Below, piece by piece: positions 17,649-26,673 of a stretch of DNA of 64,000 nt; position 1 is the first letter of the stretch, and the number at the start of each line of letters is the position of its first letter. This DNA comes from Thiosocius sp942490985 (GTDB taxonomy: Bacteria; Pseudomonadota; Gammaproteobacteria; Chromatiales; Chromatiaceae), in contig CALNYW010000006.1 in NCBI GenBank assembly GCA_942490985.1, positions 124,001-188,000 on the forward strand. The letters run 5' to 3'. The translations under genes and the position numbers were made by a program. The notes beneath the pieces are model-generated. The model was not told the origin of the DNA. It saw only the letters and a program-made list of their open reading frames with translations, and did no database searches.

Positions 17649-19121
17649 ATGAACTTCATCGAAACACGGGGCAACGACGGCAAGCGTCCGTCGACAGTGA
17701 CCTTTTCCGAGGCGATCCTCAGTCCACTGTGCTCGTTCGGCGGCCTGTATGTACCTGAGCGGCTACCTGCATTAGGCGAAGAATTTCTCCGCCAGCACGT
17801 CGACAGTGACTACAAGACGGTCGCGCGAGCGGTGCTTGATCGTTTCGAGCTCGATATCGATCAGGCTGTCATCGAGCGTGCTTTGGACCTTTACGATGGT
17901 TTTGATGATCCTGCTCGTCCGGTACCGGTTGTGCGGGTCACCGATGACTTGTTCGTCGCCGAGCTCTATCACGGCCCGACGCGGGCGTTTAAGGACATGG
18001 CCCTGCAACCGTTCGGCGTGGTTTTGTCGAGTCTTGCGCAGACCAAAGACGAGAACTACCTGATCCTCGCCGCGACCAGCGGCGATACCGGGCCGGCAAC
18101 GCTGCAGACATTCGCCGGCCGCGCCAACGTAAAGGTCGCGTGCCTATACCCTGATGGCGGTACTTCCGACGTGCAGCGGCTACAGATGGTGACCGAAGAC
18201 GCGGCCAACCTGAAGGTTATCGGTATCCATGGCGATTTCGATGATGCGCAGACCGCGCTGAAGATGTTGTTGTCCTCGGATTCATTCAAACAGCGCCTCC
18301 GCCAGCGAGACATGCACCTATCTGCCGCCAATTCGGTGAACTTCGGTCGCATCATTTTCCAGCAGATCTACCATATCTACAGTTACCTCGAGCTGGTTCG
18401 CCAAGGTGCGATGGCAATTGGCGACAAGGTGTACCTCAACGTGCCCAGCGGCAATTTCGGTAATGCCCTTGGTGGCTATTACGCAATGAAGATGGGGTTG
18501 CCCGTCGAGAAGATTTTGATCTCCTCGAATCGCAACAACGTGCTGACGGAGTTGATTCATACAGGGGTCTACGATTTGCGCGACCGCAATGTGGTTGCGA
18601 CGTCCTCGCCAGCGATGGATATTCTAAAATCGTCGAACGTCGAGCGTATCTTGTACGACTTTTTCGGTGAACGGCGCACCCGCGAGCTGATGACGAAGCT
18701 CGATGAAGACCGGGTGTATCGTTTGAGCGATCAGGAACTCGCCGCGCTGCAGGCGGTTTTCGCCGCCGACTATGCCGAAGACGCCGAGGTGGATACCTAC
18801 CTCCGTGACACCTTCCATCAGCACGGCTACCTAATGGACCCGCATACGGCAATTTGTTTCAAGACTCACGACAGCTGCCGCGACAAGGCCTTGCCGGATA
18901 TCGTCTACTCGACGGCGGAGTGGACAAAGTTTTCGCCGACCATCGCCCACGCCCTGACCGGTGAGCAGGACAGTCACGATATCGAGGCGCTGCGTTCGAT
19001 CGCCGAGACGGCCGACACATCGATCCCGCCAATGATCGAGGCGTTGTTTGACAAGCCGATCGCACAAGACACCGTTATCGAGAAGCAAGACATCGAGCGC
19101 GAGGTGCTCGCCTTCCTTTGA
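17649..19121 (+). CDS. thrC: Threonine synthase
   Basis: ThrC converts O-phosphohomoserine to threonine with PLP. It has 490 residues, the long (fungal/proteobacterial) type. The PLP lysine is Lys115 in GPTRAFKDMALQPFG. ATSGDTGPATLQTFAG and the glycine-rich NVPSGNFGNALGGYYA bind substrate and cofactor phosphate. The ATG is preferred over a TTG six codons upstream, although its ribosome binding site is poor. Together with hom it completes the last steps of threonine synthesis; a homoserine kinase gene is not in the window. Confidence 0.96.
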   Translation: MNFIETRGNDGKRPSTVTFSEAILSPLCSFGGLYVPERLPALGEEFLRQHVDSDYKTVARAVLDRFELDIDQAVIERALDLYDGFDDPARPVPVVRVTDDLFVAELYHGPTRAFKDMALQPFGVVLSSLAQTKDENYLILAATSGDTGPATLQTFAGRANVKVACLYPDGGTSDVQRLQMVTEDAANLKVIGIHGDFDDAQTALKMLLSSDSFKQRLRQRDMHLSAANSVNFGRIIFQQIYHIYSYLELVRQGAMAIGDKVYLNVPSGNFGNALGGYYAMKMGLPVEKILISSNRNNVLTELIHTGVYDLRDRNVVATSSPAMDILKSSNVERILYDFFGERRTRELMTKLDEDRVYRLSDQELAALQAVFAADYAEDAEVDTYLRDTFHQHGYLMDPHTAICFKTHDSCRDKALPDIVYSTAEWTKFSPTIAHALTGEQDSHDIEALRSIAETADTSIPPMIEALFDKPIAQDTVIEKQDIEREVLAFL

Positions 19122-19188
19122 TAGCAGGGCGTTTTTGCCACAGCGTCACGGCGCCTGATTTGTGCCCGGCAGGCTGCGTTGACCCCGG

Positions 19189-20199
<1,011 letters not shown>

Positions 20200-20220
20200 G
20201 TGCGAAATCCTTTCGTGATA

Positions 20221-21492
20221 TCAGAGCCGACCATCGGTTTGGTCTGCCGGGAATAGGTATTTGACGTCGAACAGCACGCCATTGCTGACGCCCAGGCCGC
20301 GGATTTTTTCAATGCCGAGTTCAGCAAACTGGCGGTGTGAAACCGCCAGTATTGTGGCGTCATATGCGCCATTTTCCGGTGTCGCTATCGGATCGATACC
20401 GTATTCGTGCCGAGCTTCGGCTGGGTTGACCCAGGGATCCCAGACGTCGACCGTCATGCCATAACTGGAAAGCTCGGTGATGATGTCGATGGCCCGCGTG
20501 TTGCGCAGGTCGGGGCAGTTTTCCTTGAACGTCAGGCCCATCATCAGGGCGCGGCCGCCTTTAACGGTGAGTCCGCGTTTCAGCATCAGTTTGACGACGC
20601 TGCCGGCGACGTGCGAGCCCATGCCGTCGTTGATGCGGCGACCCGCCAGGATCATCGCAGGGTGGTAGCCGATCGCTTGCGCCTTGTGGGTCAGGTAGTA
20701 AGGGTCCACGCCGATGCAATGGCCGCCAACCAGCCCGGGCCGGAACGGCAAGAAATTCCATTTGGTACCGGCGGCTTTCAGGACCTCTTCGGTGTCGATG
20801 CCGAGCTTGCCGAAGATCAGCGAGAGTTCGTTGACCAGTGCGATGTTCACGTCACGCTGCGTATTTTCGATGACTTTTGCCGCCTCGGCGACCTTGATGC
20901 TACTGGCTTTGTGGGTGCCGGCAACGATGATGCTGGCGTACAATGCATCGACGAAATCGGCGATCTCAGGCGTCGACCCCGAGGTGACCTTTTTGATAGT
21001 AGTGACCCGGTGCTCTTTGTCGCCGGGATTGATCCGCTCCGGGCTGTAGCCGGCGAAAAAATCCTGGTTGAAGATCAGGCCTGAGGTCGCTTCGATGACC
21101 GGAATGCAGTCTTCTTCGGTGGCGCCGGGATATACCGTGGACTCGTAGATGACGACGTCGCCCTTGGCGATGATCTCGCCAACGGCGCGACTGGCAGAAA
21201 TCAGTGGGGTCAGATCCGGCGTCTTGTATGCGTCAATCGGGGTTGGAACGGTCACGATGTACACGTTGCAGCCGCTGAGGTCTTGCAATTTGTCCGTGAA
21301 AGTCATCGATACCGACGCGAGTTCATCGGGCTCCACCTCTAAAGAACTGTCTCTGCCCTGCCGCAACTCTGTAATGCGCGGTTGGCTGATATCGAACCCG
21401 ACAACGGCATATTTTTTTGCGAATTCAACCGCCAGCGGCAGCCCGACGTAGCCGAGGCCGATAACGGCGATTTTGGCGTGATTGATGTCCAT
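20221..21492 (-). CDS. UDP-N-acetylhexosamine 6-dehydrogenase (TviB/WbpO type)
   Basis: The enzyme oxidises the 6-hydroxyl of UDP-GlcNAc or UDP-GalNAc to a uronic acid in two NAD-dependent steps. It has 423 residues. The N-terminal NAD motif is VIGLGYVGLPLAVEFAKKY. The catalytic cysteine is Cys259 in FRPGLVGGHCIGVDPYYL. The context KWNFLPFRPGLVGGHCIG is typical of the TviB/WbpO/VipA group and less so of UDP-glucose dehydrogenases. Its promoter must lie in the 205-bp gap shared with the divergent sugar transferase. Product and epimerase together suggest hexosaminuronic-acid units in the polymer. Confidence 0.88.
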   Translation of the reverse strand: MDINHAKIAVIGLGYVGLPLAVEFAKKYAVVGFDISQPRITELRQGRDSSLEVEPDELASVSMTFTDKLQDLSGCNVYIVTVPTPIDAYKTPDLTPLISASRAVGEIIAKGDVVIYESTVYPGATEEDCIPVIEATSGLIFNQDFFAGYSPERINPGDKEHRVTTIKKVTSGSTPEIADFVDALYASIIVAGTHKASSIKVAEAAKVIENTQRDVNIALVNELSLIFGKLGIDTEEVLKAAGTKWNFLPFRPGLVGGHCIGVDPYYLTHKAQAIGYHPAMILAGRRINDGMGSHVAGSVVKLMLKRGLTVKGGRALMMGLTFKENCPDLRNTRAIDIITELSSYGMTVDVWDPWVNPAEARHEYGIDPIATPENGAYDATILAVSHRQFAELGIEKIRGLGVSNGVLFDVKYLFPADQTDGRL

Positions 21493-21697
21493 GAGGAGAG
21501 ACCTGCTTGAGTCAGATTGGCGGCCGAGTTCAGTTGGCCCAGCGCGACCGGATGATACCGCGACGCCATGGTGCTGGCGAGGCTGTGTTGTGGTTCCTGT
21601 GCACGCGACGGAATTATTCGACTAAGCAGTTGCCAAAACCGGCCCGCTTTGTCAGGCTCGGCGCGCCTGCAGTCACAACGCGTCCAGGGCTTTCCTA

Positions 21698-23086
21698 ATG
21701 TTCCGGCTATTCGGACACTATGTGTCCAAGCTATATTTGCTACTCGGCGTGATCGAGTTTCTGGTCATGTTTTATTCGTTCATGGCCGGGTTCTACATGC
21801 GCTTCGCGATTTCCGGTTCGGCGCCGGTGGCGATGCCAACGGGGCTGTCGTATACCGCAATGGCCTTTGCCGCATCGATGACGGTGGCGATGATCGCCGT
21901 GGGTCTCTATCAGCGGGGGTTGCCTTTCAGTGCCGGCCTGCTAGTTCGAATCGGCCTGAGTTTTCTGATCGCCAGCATCGCGATGAGTGTTGTGTTCTAC
22001 ACGTTCCCGACGTTGGCGGTGGAGCGGGGCGTCATGGCCTACGCCATGTTGTTCACCTTCGTTGGCGTTCTGGGCCTGCGTAGCCTGTTTTTCCGCGTCA
22101 CCCAGAGCGAGGCGCAGTCCACCCGGGTGCTGGTGTTGGGTACCGGTCGACAAGCGCAAATGATTGCCGATCTCGAACCGATCCAGCCGGGTTTTCGAAT
22201 TGTTGGGTATGTGCCGGTCAATGAACAGGAAACCCATATCCCCCCCGGCCGATGGATCGCACACGATAAGCGCCTGCTGGACATCGTGCTGGAGCAGGAG
22301 GTAGATGAAATTGTCGTGGCGCCGGACGATCGTCGACTGCGGTTGCCGGTGGACGAGATTCTTGACTGCAAGATGTCCGGCACGATGGTCCTCGATTTGC
22401 TGAGTTTTTTTGAGAAGGAAAGTTCGCGTATCAAGCTAGATGTGTTGCACCCGAGTTGGATCTTTTTTTCTGACGGCTTTCGCCTCGACGGCATCACTTT
22501 ATTTACCAAGCGGTTCCTTGACCTCTTGGTCGGGCTGATCATTTTTCTGTTGAGTTGGCCACTGATGTTGTTGGTGGCGTTGGCGATATACCTTGAGAGC
22601 GGCGGCAAGGGTCCGGTTCTTTTCCACCAGGTTCGTGTCGGTCTCAATGGCAGGCATTTCCAGGTGCACAAGTTTCGCAGTATGCGAACCGATGCCGAGG
22701 CCGACGGGGTGGCCCGCTGGGCAACCAAGGACGACAATCGTATTACCCGGGTCGGCGGCTGGATCAGAAAGACGCGGCTCGATGAGTTGCCACAGGTGTT
22801 CAACGTGTTGCGCGGCGAAATGAGTCTGGTCGGTCCGCGACCCGAGCGGCCACAGTTTGTTGAGCAGCTGGACAAAGAGATCCCTTTCTACAGTGAACGC
22901 CATCGCGTCAAACCGGGCGTCACGGGTTGGGCGCAGCTTTCTTATCCCTACGGGGCCACCATCGAGGACGCACGAAATAAACTCGAGTTTGATCTCTACT
23001 ATGTGAAGAATGCCAGTGCATTTCTCGACCTGATCATCCTGCTCGAAACGGTCGAGGTCGTCCTGTGGGGCAAGGGCGCGCATTGA
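21698..23086 (+). CDS. Undecaprenyl-phosphate sugar transferase of the exosortase/PEP-CTERM type (EpsB-like)
   Basis: This membrane enzyme starts polysaccharide repeat units by moving a sugar phosphate onto undecaprenyl phosphate. It has 462 residues. There are about four N-terminal membrane helices, a Rossmann-like CoA-binding-type middle region (TRVLVLGTGRQAQMI), one more helix near 270-290, and the C-terminal bacterial sugar transferase domain. Catalytic-domain motifs are KFRSMRTDAEADG, TRLDELPQVFNVLRGEMS and LVGPRPERP. The layout and length fit the family found next to prsK/prsR/prsT in exosortase loci, and those genes follow directly here. Confidence 0.9.
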   Translation: MFRLFGHYVSKLYLLLGVIEFLVMFYSFMAGFYMRFAISGSAPVAMPTGLSYTAMAFAASMTVAMIAVGLYQRGLPFSAGLLVRIGLSFLIASIAMSVVFYTFPTLAVERGVMAYAMLFTFVGVLGLRSLFFRVTQSEAQSTRVLVLGTGRQAQMIADLEPIQPGFRIVGYVPVNEQETHIPPGRWIAHDKRLLDIVLEQEVDEIVVAPDDRRLRLPVDEILDCKMSGTMVLDLLSFFEKESSRIKLDVLHPSWIFFSDGFRLDGITLFTKRFLDLLVGLIIFLLSWPLMLLVALAIYLESGGKGPVLFHQVRVGLNGRHFQVHKFRSMRTDAEADGVARWATKDDNRITRVGGWIRKTRLDELPQVFNVLRGEMSLVGPRPERPQFVEQLDKEIPFYSERHRVKPGVTGWAQLSYPYGATIEDARNKLEFDLYYVKNASAFLDLIILLETVEVVLWGKGAH

Positions 23087-23159
23087 TCGCACTGGCGGAA
23101 ACCGCTAACCGTGGCGGACCGGCTGTCGCCACCGTCCAAGCGAGACGCGCGAGGCGGAT

Positions 23160-25277
23160 GTGGTAAACCAACTCGCGCTGATCGGCTACGGTTTTGCCGC
23201 CCTGGTCTTTGCTGGTCTGCTACTGCTCTTGCTGACTGGCTGGCGAGCCCGCTTCCAAGGTACTCAGCTGGTCGTGGCCGTTGTTGGAATGCTGCTCTGG
23301 GCATTATCTGCAGCGTCTCAAGCCGGCTTTGGTCTGCCTGGACTGGATCTGGTCTGGGCGTTCGAAGTTCTCCGCAACCTGCTGTGGATTTTTTTCCTGC
23401 TTCATCTGCTCAAACCATTCGCCGAAGGCAATGCGGTCTATTTGCGCCTACTGGGTTACGTGCGTCTCGCGTGCTTGTTGTTGGCGTTTCTGATGCTGTT
23501 GATGCTGGTTGATGTCCCTTGGCTCGTTGATGCTTTGAAGCAGGGCGACGTACGACGGGAATTCTCCTTGATAGGCCAGCTGCTGTTCGCCGTTCTCGGG
23601 CTGGCTCTGGTCGAACAGGTTTTTCGGAACACGCCCGCCGAACTGCGCTGGGGTATCAAACATTTGTGTTTTGGCCTCGGTGCGTTGTTCGTGTATGACT
23701 TCTATCTCTACACCGATGCGCTGCTGTTCCATCGATTGGATGCGTCGATATGGTCGGCCAGGGGCTTTGTCGTCGCCCTGGCGGCGCCACTGATCGGCAT
23801 CACTGCCGCGCGCAACCCAGATTGGCGTCTGCCGGTCTTCATGTCGCGCCGAATGGTGCTGCATTCGACCACGCTGTTCAGTGCCGGCCTCTACATGTTG
23901 TTGATGGCCTTGGCCGGTTACTACATCAAGAGCTACGGCGGAGAATGGGGCGGCGTGCTGCAAATCGCATTCCTGTTCGGTGCTGTCGTTGTACTGGTGG
24001 CGCTGCTTTTTTCCGGCCAGGCGCGCGCCCGTATCCGGGTTTTTCTCGACAAGCATTTTTTCAGTTACCGCTACGATTACCGTGAGGAATGGCTCCGCGT
24101 TATCGGCCTGCTTGCTGAACCACGCAGCGAGAAGCCGTTGAGCGAGCGGGTGATTTGGGCCTTGGCCGAGATTGTCGACAGTTCAGGCGGCGCACTGTGG
24201 CTTCGCTCCGATAAAGCGGACTACCGCTTCCATGCCCGCTTCAACTGCCAACACGATGTCGAGCTTCGGGTGCCGGCGAGCGAGTCCTTGGTGACGTTTC
24301 TTGGCGAAAAAAGGTGGGTTGTTGACCTCGATGAGTATCGCCGCGAACCCGAGGTCTATGAGGGTCTCGATCTGCCGAACTGGGTGTTCGACAACCCCGA
24401 TGCCTGGTTGACGGTCCCGTTGGTCCATGACGAAGGCCTGCTCGGGTTCGTGATTTTGCTGCAACCTCGGGCACCGCAAAGCATCAATTGGGAAAACCTC
24501 GACCTCCTGAAAACGGTTGGCTTGCAGGCGGCGAGTTATCTCGCTTTCAACCAAGCGGCACAGGCGCTGGCCGAGGCGCGCCAGTTCGAGGGCTTCAATC
24601 GACTCTCCGCGTTCGTCATCCACGATCTGAAGAACCTGATAGCACAACTGTCGCTGGTGGCGAAAAACGCCGCTCGCCATAAGCACAACCCCGAATTTAT
24701 CGATGACGCAGTCGGGACCATTGAGAACGCTGTTCGAAAGATGAACAGCCTGATGGCGCAGTTGCAGAACGCTGATATTACCGGCCAGAATCGGGCGCTC
24801 GACCTGGCAGCAGAATTGCGTGATGTGGTGGCCGCAAAGCGTAATGGCAGACCGCAGCCCAGCCTGTTGCTGGAAGCAGAACCGGTAATGGTGTCAGCGG
24901 AACCCGATCGCCTTTCGGCTGTCATCGGACATGTTGTACAAAACGCGCAAGATGCGACGCCGTTGGATGGCGCTGTCGAGGTCAAGCTGCGACTGGCGGA
25001 CGAGCAGGCTATAGTGGAGGTCCGCGACAATGGTTGTGGCATGGACGCGGAATTTTTGAAGACCCGTCTTTTCCGGCCCTTCGATTCGACCAAGGGTCTG
25101 ACCGGCATGGGGATCGGTGCCTATGAATGTCGTGAAGTTATCTCGGCGCTCGGCGGTCAGGTCGTCGTCGAGAGTAAACCCAATGTAGGAACATCGTTCC
25201 GAATTATCCTGCCGCTACTGCATGATGCGGCAGTCAGCGAGCCATTAACTACAGAAGGATCTCATCAAGGTGGCTGA
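23160..25277 (+). CDS. prsK: PEP-CTERM system histidine kinase PrsK
   Basis: PrsK is the sensor kinase of the PrsK/PrsR pair that accompanies exosortase A loci. It has 705 residues. The N-terminal 290 residues hold about eight membrane helices. A GAF-like domain follows (about 320-470). The phospho-acceptor is His488 in SAFVIHDLKNLIAQ. The ATPase domain has the N/G1 region RDNGCGMDAEF (about 622-632) and G2 motif GMGIGAYE (649-656). Translation starts at a GTG, and the 3' end overlaps prsR by 8 nt. The signal sensed is unknown. Confidence 0.93.
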   Translation: MVNQLALIGYGFAALVFAGLLLLLLTGWRARFQGTQLVVAVVGMLLWALSAASQAGFGLPGLDLVWAFEVLRNLLWIFFLLHLLKPFAEGNAVYLRLLGYVRLACLLLAFLMLLMLVDVPWLVDALKQGDVRREFSLIGQLLFAVLGLALVEQVFRNTPAELRWGIKHLCFGLGALFVYDFYLYTDALLFHRLDASIWSARGFVVALAAPLIGITAARNPDWRLPVFMSRRMVLHSTTLFSAGLYMLLMALAGYYIKSYGGEWGGVLQIAFLFGAVVVLVALLFSGQARARIRVFLDKHFFSYRYDYREEWLRVIGLLAEPRSEKPLSERVIWALAEIVDSSGGALWLRSDKADYRFHARFNCQHDVELRVPASESLVTFLGEKRWVVDLDEYRREPEVYEGLDLPNWVFDNPDAWLTVPLVHDEGLLGFVILLQPRAPQSINWENLDLLKTVGLQAASYLAFNQAAQALAEARQFEGFNRLSAFVIHDLKNLIAQLSLVAKNAARHKHNPEFIDDAVGTIENAVRKMNSLMAQLQNADITGQNRALDLAAELRDVVAAKRNGRPQPSLLLEAEPVMVSAEPDRLSAVIGHVVQNAQDATPLDGAVEVKLRLADEQAIVEVRDNGCGMDAEFLKTRLFRPFDSTKGLTGMGIGAYECREVISALGGQVVVESKPNVGTSFRIILPLLHDAAVSEPLTTEGSHQGG

Positions 25278-26634
25278 GACGAAACAAGCTCTCCTGATCG
25301 TCGAGGATGATCCTGGGCTGCAGAGTCAGCTCAAGTGGAGTTTCGAAGACTTCGATGTTGCGGTTGCTGAGGATTACCAAGGTGCTTTGGCGCATCTGCG
25401 TCGTTTCGAACCACCGGTGGTGACGTTAGATCTTGGCTTGCCACCCGATCCAGGTGGTGTCTCGGTCGGCTTCAGCCTACTCGAAGAGATTCTGGCCATG
25501 GCGCCAGATACCAAGGTGATCGTCGTAACCGGCCATAATGACCGCACCAACGCGATGCGGGCGATCGCGATGGGTGCCTATGACTTCTATGAAAAACCAA
25601 TCGATCCGGACCTGCTCGGCATCACCATCAAGCGCGGCGCCCGTCTATATGCGATCGAGCAGGAGAACCGCCGGCTGCAAACGGTCCATGGCAGCGCTGC
25701 ATTAGAGGGATTGATTGCCGCGAGTCCCGAGATGCTGAAGGTTTGTCGGATGGTCGAGAAGTTGGCCCCGACTGACGTATCGACGCTGATCCTGGGTGAG
25801 AGCGGCACCGGCAAGGAGGTGCTTGTCAAAGCCCTGCATAGTCTCAGCGAACGACGCGACAAACGCCTGGTCGCGATCAACTGCGCGGCCATTCCTGAGG
25901 CGCTGCTCGAGAGCGAGTTATTCGGCTACGAAAAGGGCGCTTTCACCGGTGCGGCGAAAACCACCCCGGGGAAGATCGAGGTGGCCAGCGGCGGCATTCT
26001 TTTCCTCGACGAAGTCGGCGACTTGCCGCAGTCACTGCAAGCCAAGCTATTGCGCTTTCTGCAGGAACGCGTGATCGAACGTATCGGCGGGCGCAACGAG
26101 ATCGCGGTTGATGTCCGCGTCATTTGTGCGACCCATCGTGATCTGCCCGAACAGATTCAGGCGGGAGAATTTCGCGAAGACCTCTATTACCGGATCAATG
26201 AAGCAACCATTACGGTCCCGCCGTTGCGCGATCGACATGGTGATAGCTTGCTGTTGGCGCGGACCTTTCTGGAGCGATTCGCCGAGCAACTGAAGCGGCC
26301 GATCAAGGGATTTACGCCGAGTGCGGCCGATGCGGTCGAGGCCTACGCCTGGCCGGGGAACGTGCGCGAATTGGAGAACCGGGTCAAGCGGGCCGTCATC
26401 ATGGCCGACGGCAATCAGATCTCGCTGGAAGACCTCGAGTTGCCCTCGGAGACTGGCGATGAAGCCCCGCAGCCATTCAACCTCAGGGAGGTGCGTGAGC
26501 AGGCCGAATCGTTGGCCATAATGCGTGCGCTGTCGCGTAGCGATAGCAATGTCTCGAAGACCGCCGAGTTGCTCGGCGTGACACGACCGACACTGTATAA
26601 CCTGATGAAAAAATATGGCATCGGTGAAGACTGA
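25270..26634 (+). CDS. prsR: PEP-CTERM-box response regulator PrsR (sigma-54 activator)
   Basis: PrsR is an NtrC-type activator of sigma-54 promoters. It has 454 residues. The receiver domain has phospho-acceptor Asp54 (VVTLDLGLPPDP) and Lys109. The AAA+ domain has Walker A GESGTGKE (176-183) and an intact GAFTGA sigma-54-contact motif (223-228). The C-terminal Fis-type helix-turn-helix reads SNVSKTAELLGVTRPTLYNL. In known systems PrsR activates PEP-CTERM protein and polysaccharide genes. Here it overlaps prsK by 8 nt and is followed by prsT. No PEP-CTERM gene is in view as a target. Confidence 0.95.
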   Translation: MAETKQALLIVEDDPGLQSQLKWSFEDFDVAVAEDYQGALAHLRRFEPPVVTLDLGLPPDPGGVSVGFSLLEEILAMAPDTKVIVVTGHNDRTNAMRAIAMGAYDFYEKPIDPDLLGITIKRGARLYAIEQENRRLQTVHGSAALEGLIAASPEMLKVCRMVEKLAPTDVSTLILGESGTGKEVLVKALHSLSERRDKRLVAINCAAIPEALLESELFGYEKGAFTGAAKTTPGKIEVASGGILFLDEVGDLPQSLQAKLLRFLQERVIERIGGRNEIAVDVRVICATHRDLPEQIQAGEFREDLYYRINEATITVPPLRDRHGDSLLLARTFLERFAEQLKRPIKGFTPSAADAVEAYAWPGNVRELENRVKRAVIMADGNQISLEDLELPSETGDEAPQPFNLREVREQAESLAIMRALSRSDSNVSKTAELLGVTRPTLYNLMKKYGIGED

Positions 26635-26673
26635 CCTGGATCTCGGCATCGAAAAGTGAGAGGGGACTCGAAT

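Noticed and set aside
22039..22875. A 278-codon minus-strand frame opposite the sugar transferase gene
   Set aside because: Ser/Arg-rich shadow without family resemblance. The plus strand encodes a full sugar transferase.
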